Assembly (NCBI GenBank): GCA_964057225.1
Contig: OZ059894.1
Span: 17,390,476-17,454,475 of the forward strand
Reading direction: 5' to 3'
Source: Auanema rhodensis
Taxonomy: Eukaryota; Nematoda; Chromadorea; Rhabditida; Rhabditidae
Length of the DNA: 64,000 nucleotides
Part shown: one piece after another, positions 24,870 to 36,308 of the stretch
How the letters are laid out: the number at the start of each line of letters is the position of its first letter
How positions within the stretch are numbered: position 1 is the stretch's first letter
Translations under genes and position numbers: made by a program
Notes under the pieces: model-generated
Databases searched by the model: none
Seen by the model: only the letters and a program-made list of their open reading frames with translations
Told to the model about the DNA's origin: nothing

Positions 24870-26706
24870 ATGATTGTAAGTTCTTTTTTTTGGTTTTTTT
24901 CTGTTTTTTCAACATTTTCCCTTCGATCTTCTTGCATTTTCACGTAAACTGTTCATTTATATATTACATTTATTTATTGAAAATGACAAAATATGAATTA
25001 ATTTTTCATAAAAAACGCAGAAAAAACATTGAAAATGAGTTTTTTCAATAAAATTTCCTTTTTTCCTTTTTTTAAATTTTGCTTATTCTTATGATACTTA
25101 ATATTTTCAGATGTTCACAATACCTTCTACATACCGAGACAGTGGCTATAATAGTCCTTGCTCTCCATCCACTTCAACAAGCTTCGACACACCCGTACGA
25201 GCTCAAAGGTTCGCCGCCGCAATCCGACAAAAATTGGATTTTTCCTCATCATGGTCAGTCAGTACTGTCAGTGTGGCCACCCAAACAGGTGATTTATTCA
25301 TTTTTATTGTTTTTAAAGGGTTTTTAATGGTTTTTCCTTTCATGTATCAGATCATAGACCTCCCTCTAATGAAATATTATAAAGATTTCATTAGATCTCA
25401 TAACCATATAGTATAAATATAAACATCTAAAATATAAGATTTTCCTATTTCATTCTGCTATTCTTTTTATTTTACCGACTACTGTTATACACGGTTAATA
25501 CTATGAAGAAAACAAAAGGCTGTATATAGCGTGCCAATATGCTTTTCATAGTCATTCGGTGAGATCTAAAAGAATTTTCGAAGCTAATCTCATAGTTATA
25601 CAGTAGCTGCTATTTTGTTTATTCAACTCCTTTCTGCTCATCTTTCCGAAACTGTCTTCAGCTCGTTTTTTTAACGTAAAATCCACTTGTTCACCTATTC
25701 ATGTGAAATGATGCGGAAATCAGCTGTAATATGAGTGAACCTGTCTTTAATAAGATGTTAAAAGCTGCCAATTAAGCTGACCTCTGGGTGTATTGTGCAG
25801 ACGATTAGGAAGACCATTTAACCTTATTTTCTATTAATAAGACAGAGCAAATGACATCTATGCTCAAATCTCTATTTATTTATTTTTATCTTTGTTATTT
25901 CAGTATATTTGGATCCCATTTGCAAGCGGATAGCCAACCGTTTATCTCAATTAAGCGACGAATTCGATCAGGAATATTTCCAACCAATAGAAAAGGTAAA
26001 TTTTAAAATTTCTATTCAAAATCTTCGCTAACTAATCCTATTAAATGAAAATTAGCATATTATGATTTGCATAATTAAGTAAAAGTTATGAAACCTATTC
26101 AAGCATAAAGTTTATATAGTTAATAATTTAGAACAATACGAGCTAGGATTAACTTAATACATAATAGCCTTATTAGGAGAATCATTACTAAACGATGTAT
26201 CAATAATTTCAAAACATGTTGTATTCTATCAACTCTATCCCTTTCTCTTATAGCTTACCGATTCATTCAAACCATCTGCCTATTTCGTAGTTGTGTTCAA
26301 AACTCATTGACGCTGTCTCAAGCCTAGAACATGAACAACCACTGACCTTGGGCTTTGTTACTCGGCCATATTTTCTCCTTCTTGTCTACTGTTGACTAAA
26401 TAACAAGTACCGGAAACACATGAAAGAATCTTTAGTATAGTTAGGCATAGTTAACCCTTTGATCGTATTGTTTTACTGAGAAAATACTTGAGATTTACTT
26501 GTAATATAGCGTATCCTCTCATACTTACGCCTATTGCTTTCAAGTTTCTTCATACAATATTACATAGATTACCGTACTTGATATATGACCTAAATGAAAA
26601 TTATATTTACTATAAATATTTTATTAATATTTTATATTTTCAGGAATGCTCCAATGATTCTATCATATCAATTTTGGAAAATGTGATCAAGTTGTTATTG
26701 TTCTAA
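24870..26706 (+). CDS. egl-1: BH3-only cell-death activator, EGL-1-like
   Basis: Exons: an optional two-codon exon at 24870-24875 (ATG ATT then GTAAGT), 25111-25288, 25904-25995 and 26644-26706; from the second ATG the protein has 110 residues, a normal size for this family. Exon 2 encodes a Ser/Thr-rich N-terminus and an alkaline helix (RAQRFAAAIRQKLDF). Exon 3 carries the BH3 motif IANRLSQLSDEFD at residues 69-81. It fits hydrophobic-xxx-Leu-xx-Leu-Ser-Asp-x-Phe and aligns without gaps with the C. elegans EGL-1 BH3 (IGSKLAAMCDDFD: identical Ile, Leu, Asp, Phe, Asp). Exon 4 ends in a hydrophobic tail (IIKLLLF-like), as EGL-1 does. The known role is binding the Bcl-2 protein CED-9 at mitochondria to release CED-4 and start apoptosis. 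No other domain is present. Orthology to egl-1 rather than ced-13 is inferred. Confidence 0.78.
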
Positions 26707-29700
26707 CTTCTAAATCTACTATAGCTATCATACAAATCACATCTGTGCCAAAGGCTACATCTATCAACCAGCTCTTCTCTAAGTCATTCAAAGCAATTTG
26801 TGCAACATGATTTTTTGGGCCATTTTTGCCTAGTTATGTACATACAAAATAAATATATTCAATTTTACAATTTGTTTTCTTAAGTATTTTAAGATAAATA
26901 TGGATAAGCTTGAGCTTAACCTTACATACATGATACAATTACTTAATATTTTCTTATTTGGATATTTATATATAGATTAATCTGTCAGTAACTATACTTG
27001 ATACTCATTCTCAGCAGTCTGAATAAATAATCTGTGTAAGCTTTAGTTGAGAAGTCTGAAAAATGAGGAATATCCTTGTCACCTCGACTCCCACCTGTGT
27101 CAATATGCCACTACCAGCCTATCCCAGAATCCCATCATTTTACCAATATGTATATTGAAAATAATAGTTTATGAACAAATAAAGAAGTAATTAACTAATT
27201 TTTGATGATAAAACTGATTAATAAATCTTTTAAATATATACAGACAGACACAATTATGATATGTAATTCAAGATTTCATCACAATAATTCTTGAGGTAAT
27301 TGAATCTTCAGCTGTTATGGCCGTATCTTCCTCGTCCTATACTCTCTACCTCATTTCAGACTGTTGTTCTGACACCTCTGTTTTGAGAGAGAAGATTAGC
27401 ACCTGTGTGCAACACATGTCCTTATAATATGAACATATGTATATATGTTCGTACTGAAATCATCTAGAGTATCAAATTTACCGTAATCCAATAATACATC
27501 ATTGCCTATTTCTGTTTCTATTAATCCATTTACATAAGTAACTATAGAATGTTCATAGCCATAGGCAACAACGAAAAAAAAGATTATGGATTACTGCATA
27601 ATCTACTATAGATACATAGATGAATGTATCTCAACTGACATCTGGCAAATATGTCTATCATGAACTATTCTTTCAATCTCTCATTCAAAAACTCACACTC
27701 TCATGTCTCTCTTTTCCTTTTATCTAGTAAAGTGGTCAAGATTTGACATCAATCACCGTTTTTTGCTCTTCCTATGTCATGCTCATTGTACATTCGTCAC
27801 TCTCAATCGCCTAATTCTTATTACGATTACACACAAAAACGCCTCAGGGGTTTTGCACCAGATGCCGTTCTCGAACAATCACATATGGAAATAGTCCTGT
27901 GCTTCAGCTCAACATATATCCACATAAGATCAACCAGCTGGTTATATAGCTATTTTCTAACAATAGTTTAGATTATAGAACACAATACTTTGTCATTTAT
28001 TCTTCTTGAAAATCATTCATCGGCATCCTCAATGCCTTCTATATTCATGTGCATCTCTTCCGTTGATTTATTTTATTACAGATGTGAAGAAACAAATTTT
28101 CCTCAAAAATTTCACTTTCTATCCTATTTCTCGTAACCGCTTCTCATGTAGTACCTTACTGATATTTATGTTTCTTTAATTGTTTTCTCTAACAATTAGC
28201 AACATTTCATTTTGTAATTAATAGATCTTTCTTAAACCGGCATCTTAAATAGGCTACGATTTCGTGTGAAATAGTAAGAACTAATGGTATTTAAAGAAAT
28301 TTCTTAAACAACTTCAATGTTCAAGACGGAAATCTCATATAAGGTTTACTTGTTAGTAAAGCAAATGAAAGTGCTACGGTATCACATTCATCAAATTTGA
28401 CATAATGAATTTCATGTGTCGGGACTTACCGAAACAGCTCCTTTGACGATCATAAACTAAAAATTACGTTGCTTTCCATATTAAATCATCAGCTGTCTTG
28501 TAGGTTAGGATCATAAGTGTGCCGCCGCAGCGTAACATACCCTAGAGACATCATTACCGTAATCGTCAAGACAAGGCGCACACGACAGACGTTAATTCGA
28601 AAATAACGGCGCATGAGCTTTGTTCTTGCTCATTATAGTCATAAAGAATAAGAAAAACAGAAGAAATATGACCAAAAACAGTTAATTGGTTGTCTGATTA
28701 CATAATTCAGACGAGTACCGTCAAACAACAACAATCAGTGAGTGACAGCAACAAAAACTTACCGAGCTTTAGTTGTATAGTGGAGAACATTTTCTTATAA
28801 TAAGCGATGTAGTAGAGATCAGATTATACCATAATATTCAAGAAACTATTACTACTCTACTTTTCTTTTTTAAATATTATAGAAAATCCCTATATAGTCA
28901 GTTCTTCCCTTATGGTTGAAAAACGGACATTCGGTTTTTATGCCACACGTTACATTTCCGTTGAACCATATTTCATCGTTTTGCTCTTAATGGCTATAGG
29001 TTTGATCTATGACGGTACGTCGACAGCCGATTTCCATATTCAGCAACATGCCGCTCAGTTTCTTTGCCGATCTATTGTGTATAGGATTCGAATCTTGCAT
29101 AATAAAGTGACAGATCGCATTACGCAAATTTTGTTTGTGTTTACAACAGCTTAGACCAGTTTTTATCCGAAAAATTATTTTTAAGGGCTTTCAATAAGTT
29201 TTATACAATTACATAATACCGGAAAGAAGAAAATGTGTGAATAGAGTTTATGGTTCAAATATTTTAAAAAGGAATTTTTTTTTGTATTTTTTTTTGAAAT
29301 TGAAACATTAGACACATTACATAATCTAATATAAACTAATTAAATTGAATTTAGTCATCTAGAAACCATGAATATAATTGAGTAATAGGCAAACAATACA
29401 TGCCTCGACGTCTACGTGACACACCTGTCTCCATTATCTGTAGACTAAATTCATTAGAATCATTACTATGAAGCTGAACCATTTTATAGCTCAATATAAG
29501 GATGCTTCCGGAAGGTCGTTCGGAAACGGACTTCCTAACTCTCGTTAATTTCGCGCATTCAACTGCAGAATTACGAGATATTATCCATACAGAGACAACC
29601 ATAAGCAGTCTTGTTCAATTATGAACAACAACAGCGTTAGAACAATAATGGACGTCCTCACACCTGCATCTCGACAATGGAGTATAGAGAATGAAGAGAG

Positions 29701-30853
29701 TGCTAACAAGATAGAATGAGAAGTACTATATAGAGGATTAGATGGCCAATAGCTCTCATTATGATTTGCAAATTTCATATGGTGGCTCTTCAAAATATAA
29801 TATTAATGATATCTAGAGTAATTAACTATGAACCAGCTTCATTTGTTTTTTTTTAAATCTTAATATTCGTTTAAACAAAAATATTCAGAAGTCAAATAAA
29901 AAAGAATTTGAAATATTCTGTGACTTCGAAAACATTCGAAACCGGAAATTGACTCTTGGGATCTGAAAATGATACAGGGATGTCCTTTTAGTAATATTAA
30001 CGAGGAAAAAACCTTGAATAAACCTTAGAATACGAATAATGATGTATTATGCTGAGCATATAGGAAGATATCATGTTCCTATTTACTTATTTGTTTAAAC
30101 AAATGATTGTTATTTGCCAATAAACGTGATTGTTAGTAGAAGGGCATCAAAATTGACACCTAATCATGCAATGTTATAACTCAAAAATACATAGTTCTGT
30201 TGTGCGCGAGAATGAGCATAATCTTAATACCACATCATAAAGTACTTCTTAAAATATCAATAATGAGGTCAGGAAGGTTAACGAAACTTTAATTTTGCTT
30301 ATATTCTAATTAGCATAATTCACAACGAAAATTCTCCTTCAGTTTTTCAAACCATTTTCCATCTAAGCTTGAAGCAGAGCGGTTGATTTTTAGACAGTTC
30401 GACTGTGGAACTTATTTTCGGTAATTTTCGAAAAAAATTTTCCTTTCGCTCACGGTGTGGGATGTAAGTTAATATAGAAATATCTTTAGCTTGAGATGTA
30501 TCAATATATCATTGATATTTGATTATCAAAATAAGGATTTGGCGCGAAAATCTTCGCAGGCATGATTTTGATGTAATCTTTTCATTTTTATCCTGGAGCA
30601 ACCTAGAGATAGGTGACTTTTATTATTTTTTAAATTAATTTTTTAAATGTTTTTATTTAATAGTAATACTTTGGAATTATTCAATCAATATACGATTAAG
30701 ACCTTTCAAGACCGCATTAACTGAAAAAGAGCTATTATTTTCTTTTTATATCTTATGTAGTATAATAATGTGTTAAATGTATTCTCACTGTATGTATACG
30801 TTTAGGTTTTTCATTATATTTATGTTTCAGAGGTTTCTATTTTACAAGTACTC
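26707..30853. other. Gene-poor region between the two BH3-type genes
   Basis: About 4.1 kb without a supported gene. CACCTG sites followed by T occur at 27092-27097, 27400-27405 and 29423-29428. The segments around 28500-29150 and 29350-29800 are less AT-rich and contain open frames of 70-83 codons on both strands, but none has a recognisable domain or splice partner. AATAAA near 26847 is a likely poly(A) signal for the BH3 gene. Confidence 0.4.
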
Positions 30854-31400
30854 ATGACCAACGCTGAGTTTAACAGTACTGTGTTAGCTCCTGTATTTTT
30901 CCCTTCTGCTCTCTCTCCTTCCAAGATGGTAGAAGGTATGCGTTTTTTATAATTTCTATATTTAACTTTATGTTCAGAAAGCGTTAACAAATACGAATCA
31001 ACATTTGCTGATAAAAGGAGTTGTTCGAAATCCTCAGGTATATTGCTGTTACATTAATTATTACAAAATTATTCATTTTAGATTTTCATAATAATTGTAA
31101 ATGTTATAAGTGTGTAGATATAGATATGCGTATGTTTTTTTTTAATTTTTAGACAATTGGTTTTTATATTTCATTGCAGACCATTTGGCTCTCTCTCCGG
31201 AGGTATATAGAAAGCGGAACAAAGAAATTGCTCAACTTTTATACAGGAAAACAGAAGAATTTGATAAGACATACTTCAATTCAGGAGTTAAATTGTCTTC
31301 AGTAGGTTCTTTCAATTGTTTCCAAATTAATTACGTTTTTCAGCTCTGGGGATGTTTTGTGGACCTTTCAGCAAAAATTGTTTTAGATTATTTTCTATAA
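30854..31400 (+). CDS. Small protein with degenerate BH3-like motif; probable tandem relative of the EGL-1-like gene
   Basis: Four exons in phase: 30854-30935, 30978-31037, 31180-31301, 31344-31400; 106 residues, close to the 110 of the gene 4 kb upstream. The third exon contains EIAQLLYRKTEEFDKTYF (63-80). It aligns with RIANRLSQLSDEFDQEYF of the upstream gene (identical Ile, Ala, Leu, Glu, Phe, Asp, Tyr, Phe). The core Ser-Asp is Thr-Glu and the third hydrophobic position is Lys. The BH3 exon is entered in phase 1 and left in phase 0 in both genes, and both end with a separate exon for a hydrophobic tail of 18-20 residues (here ending VLDYFL). The N-terminal halves are not alike. I infer duplication with decay or new function; binding to a Bcl-2 protein is doubtful. 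The coding call is fairly strong, the BH3 call moderate. Confidence 0.55.
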
Positions 31401-32036
31401 TATTAGCATTTACAATTTTTAGATTCTGTACAATCATTCTTGTTGTTTTGCATTCCTTGTCTAATCTATTCGTCAATATTCGTATCTTTGTAAGATTCTC
31501 TATTTCAGATGTTCTATAGTTTTAATTCTAATACCGTGTTTGTATTTGCATCTTACAAATGTTTTAAGTTTCTTCCGGAAATGCTTTAGGAATATATGGT
31601 GCCTTGTTTCACTTTTTTAGTGATTTCATATCTTCATACGTCTACTGTCTTTCCTTCATCCAGCATGTAATAATTCGTCTTGCTAGGTTGAGCTGAAGTT
31701 TATACATTACCCTTCATTGAAATCCTTTGGTGAATGTTGGTTAGCTTTCTCATATGTACATAACATTGATATTATTTTAAAGATAATTAGTTCTTTATTC
31801 TGTATTATCCGTAGGATTGTGTTTTTGTTACCATTCGTTTAGTATTGTGAATTCTATGCGAAATTGAATAAAGTCTGCTTCGGCAAACTATGTTTTGTAT
31901 GGTGCTCCTTCACGCTCGGTGTGTTTTATATTGGTCGCAAGCTGGATTTGAAATATCTTTATAAGTAGTAAATTCGATAGTTATATTAAGTATCAATGAG
32001 TTCTTTTATGAAATTATTATTTTTTCTGTTCAGCTC
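31401..32036. other. Spacer before the valyl-tRNA synthetase gene
   Basis: 636 bp with no supported exon. It is T-rich on the plus strand and contains a pyrimidine tract ending in GTTCAG six bases before the synthetase ATG, a good splice or trans-splice acceptor. Nothing else is recognised. Confidence 0.4.
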
Positions 32037-35000
32037 ATGTTCTTTCGATATAAATTAAACCATAGCATATGTAGGAGATTTTGTGTTGATAATGTAAGCA
32101 GGTTAGAAAATGATTCTTGGTTTTATGTTCAATCATTTTGGTATTTAGATCATTCGATGTCGATTTAGTTAGTTCAAACTTCGCAAAAAGAACAGAATGG
32201 GCTTCAGCCAACTTTGGCAATTCAGGTAACGGCATATTTCATGATAAAGTCATGTAATATTGTTTCCAGGAGCTCCATTTCGTATGGTTCTTCCTCCGCC
32301 AAATGTTACCGGAAAGTTACATATTGGACATGCATTAACTGTAGTAGTTGAGGATTCAATTTGTAGGCATCATCGAGCGAAAGGAGGCGTTGTAATATTA
32401 TATTTATTATGTGTTGCTTTATAAATCTTTAGGCTATATGGACACCTGGATTTGACCACGCTGGTATAGCTACTCAATCAGTTGTTGAAAGAGAGTTATG
32501 GAAGGCAGAAAAAAAATTACGACATGATTTGAGTCGGGATGAATTTATATCGGAATGCAAAGCTTTTTCGACCAAGTATTTTATATTGAAACATATATAT
32601 TTCATTATTCTTTTAAGAAATGCTGAAGTGATATCGTCTCAATTGAAACGCATGGGTGCTACATTAGATTGGGAAAATTCGTACTACACTTTAGATGATG
32701 TAAGCCTTTATATTTATAACATTGAATTTATAATCACCGATTTGATAGAAATTCTCTTCTGCTGTAACGAGAGCCTTTGTCAGCCTTCATAAAGATAATA
32801 AAATATTCCGTGATAAAAGAATTGTTCAATGGTGTCCCCAGCTTCGAAGCTCTCTCTCTGATCAAGTAAGATAAGTTTTAAACTCAATTAGTGGGGAACA
32901 GAGTTAAGGAAGTTGAACGACTCGATGTGGGTTCTGGAGAAGTTCTAACGATTAAAAAATCTGAAGGAGGTAGTAGATCAGTTAAGGTTGGGGTGATGCA
33001 TAAAGTGAAATATATGGTGAAGGATTCTCGTGACTGGTTAGCCAATTTGAAAATTCTTTTTATTTCAAATGTTTAGCTTAGAAGTGGGGACAACACGTCC
33101 TGAAACCTTATTTGCTGATGTTGCTCTAGCTGTGCATCCTTCCGATTCCAGATATTCAAAGTTTTATCTCGTAGTAATGCAATTACGTTTTGAAATTTTT
33201 TTAAGGTTTATTGGGAAGTTGGTGGAGCATCCTCTTATCGGTGGTCGCTTCATGCCTGTAATTGCTGATGAAAGCGTTAAAATGGATAAAGGAACCGGTA
33301 AAAGTTTAATAGCAATGCTTTCATGATTTTTCAAATTAAGGAGTTGTAAAAATTACTCCTCATCACGATGGTCTAGACTTTGCAATTGCTTCAAGACATT
33401 GGGACGAAATTTCTTCTGTTGATCTTTCTAGCAAAAATAGGTTAGTTTTTACTTTATCACTTAGGCTGTAAAGTTTTTAAAAGCTTTAATATTCACGTTA
33501 ATTCTAATTTTACATTATTCATCTGTAATTAGGGTATGTATGAATGAAGATGGGAAATTGATTAACGTACCTGATGAGTTCTTATTGATGGACAGGTTCG
33601 ATGCTCGAGAAAAGGCATCTATAGTATTTTTAAAAAATATATTCTATAATTCTTGAGGTGATTGAACATTTAACTGCTTCTAACCATTATGGAGGATGTT
33701 TAAAGCATGAAAATGCTCAGATAAGCATATGTTCCAGAACAGGTTATTCTTTTCTGTATGATATTATTTTAAAAATTTTCTATTTTTAGGAGATATTATC
33801 GAGCCCAGATTGACCGAGCAATGGTTTTTAGATACTAAAGATATGCACAAGGATGTTGAAGAAGCCTTGAAAAGAGGAGAAGTAACTATAATTTATTACA
33901 AACTTAATGAAATCCTTCAAAGATTAAAATTACTGCAAATTTCCATGAACAACGAATGATTGATTGGTTATCAAATGTTGAACCCTGGTGTTTAAGCCGT
34001 CAAGTTCTTTGGGGTCACCGTATTCCAGCCTATACCACGGATGGGTTTGTTATTATTTCTAACTGTGGGTTGAATACCTTTTCTTAGACTTAATTGGATT
34101 ATATCAAATAGTTTGAACGAAGCTAAAGAAATACTCAAATCTGATAATGTGGTTCAAGATAATGATGTGCTTGATACGTGGTTCAGGTTAAGCACAATTT
34201 CGTTATTAATATATTACATGTCGCTTTGAATTTCAGTTCTTCTTTGGTCCCACTTGTTACTGCTGGATGGATGGATAATACTCTTGATAAAAATCAGCCA
34301 CCGCTCCATGTCATGGAAACAGGATGGGATATTCTTGGTTTCTGGGTTATTCGTATGCTTATGCTAACTCAAAAGTATCAATCATCCTTTTTTCGTTGAA
34401 GTACATGTCTATTCAGATTATCTGGTCAAGTAGCATTCCCTCAAATAGTTTTGCATGGACTTGTTAGAGATTCCAATGGTCGAAAAATGAGGTTTGCTCT
34501 TTTCTTTATACTATTGCGTATTGTTTCTTAGCAAGTCTCTGGGCAATGTGATTGATCCCATGGATGTTTTGAATGGAATTTCGCAAGAGAATATGATTAT
34601 TCGCTTGAATGAAAGCTCTCTGGGAGCAAAAGAAAAAGGTATATTGTATTTTATAGATTCTTATCTAGTTTGTTTCAGAAGCCAGCATTTCTGAGATGAA
34701 AAAAAAACATCCAGATGGAATTCCAAAGTTTGGAGCTGATGCTTTAAGGTTTGCTTTATTGCGTCACGATGTGCTTTCAATGGATGTCCCCATCAATATA
34801 GTAGAAACAGCTGGAGAAGTATGTGAAATCCATAATTATGAACAGAATTATCACATGCTGAAATAGGGTTATCGCTTCTGCAATAAAGTTTGGAATTTGA
34901 TCCAATATGCTGAATCAGTGAACGACAAATGTAATTCAAGTAAAGAATTTGATACTGAACATCCTGCGGTAGTTTCACACTAACTTTGATTTTCTCAATA

Positions 35001-36106
35001 TTTATTTTTTTAGGATTTGTGGATACTTTCGAGATTAGCTGCTGTTTTGAAGGAAGTTGATGAGCATATGATGAATCATTCACCTCATATTGCTTTCACT
35101 ACATTACAGAATTTCATTTTGTCTAATATCTGTGATGTATATCTGGTTTGTGAATATCGTTCATAGACAATGTTTGAAAAATCTATACAGGAAGCTACAA
35201 AAAAAGATGTTTGGGATGAGTATTCTAAAAGAACTGAAGAAATCCGCTGTACATTGACTAGAGTGCTTCAACCTACTCTTGTACAACTATCTGTATTTAT
35301 GCCATTTGTCTCTGAACATCTATACGAACGGTTATTTAAAAGAGAAAAAGGTTCAATATATTTTGATTTTATTAAGGTAAATATTGTTTTCCCCTATATC
35401 ATCATCATCATATATCTTATAGGCTTCGTATTTTCAATTACACAGAGATACGGATCTGGAAAAAACTATGAACTTAGTTTTATCTATTGTAACAGCAACT
35501 CGTTCCGTTCGTCAGCGTCTACAAATGCCAGCTAAATTAGTTTTTGAAGGTTTGTAATGCTTTTCTCTCTCGTTAATTATTTGATTTTAGGAATTCTTTT
35601 CACAGATAAATATGAAATAGCTCAGATGAATAAAGTTATTTCGGACTTAGGAAATATAAAAATTACAAAAATTTGTGATCTCAATGATGAAGTTCCGGCA
35701 GGATTCATGCCATCTTGTCTACCAGGATTTGATGATCGCTTAGCATTGAAAATTGAGGTACTTTCCAACCCATGAACGATTTATATACAAATTATTATGT
35801 TTTATAGGCCGAGCACCAAAACGAATTTGTTGGAAGATTAGAAGGATTGCTAGCAAAGGCCGAAGAAAGACGAAAGCTTTTTGACTCGAAAGCAGAAAAA
35901 TATGAGGAGATCGTCAAACGAGATGAAAAAGATGAAAAGGTTTGTTATTTGTTCATGTTTATCAATCTTATAACATATATGCGCAGGTTAAAAAGAATGT
36001 TTTGGAGAAATCAAAGAAGAAAGCGGCTCAAGCTAGAAAAGTTGCTCAATCAGCTGCAGTTGAAGCTGAACGAATAAAAGCATTACTATTAGAATTGAAG
36101 TTATAG
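32037..36106 (+). CDS. Valyl-tRNA synthetase, probably mitochondrial
   Basis: A multi-exon gene of roughly 900 residues that charges tRNA-Val with valine. Exon 1 (32037-32101) gives [16 protein letters not shown], rich in Arg/Lys with no acidic residue, a likely mitochondrial presequence; exon 2 is 32149-32225 and exon 3 starts at 32270. Class Ia features appear in order: [18 protein letters not shown] (HIGH signature), [29 protein letters not shown], the CP1 editing domain ([34 protein letters not shown]), [25 protein letters not shown] and the KMSKS signature (RKMSKSLGN), which is split by an intron after about 34491. It ends with the anticodon-binding helices and a C-terminal Lys/Glu coiled coil of the valine-enzyme type; stop TAG at 36104-36106. 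AATAAA occurs near 36203. The next gene starts only 203 bp away. Confidence 0.93.
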
Positions 36107-36308
36107 TAGTTACTAATTATTATATTTCATTCGTGAATATAGAAAATTATTATTATTCATTATAGAGATTTTATTTTTGTTATATAGAAAAAACTGATTA
36201 TGTTCAATAAATATATTCGATATGAAATATTTTTAAAGATCAAAATGGGTCTAAGACCTTGTACTTTATCATTCACAAAGTGATTCAAATATATATTATT
36301 GTTCAGAG

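Noticed and set aside
29085-29100. GGATTCGAATC resembling a tRNA B box
   Set aside because: No A box at the right distance upstream and no cloverleaf can be folded around it.
28912-29154. 80-codon open frame with a hydrophobic segment between the BH3-type genes
   Set aside because: No homology recognised, no splice partners, and not in a promoter context; could be chance in a less AT-rich stretch.
29351-29793. Two overlapping minus-strand frames of 83 and 70 codons
   Set aside because: They overlap in different frames, have no recognisable domain and no clear start or splice structure.
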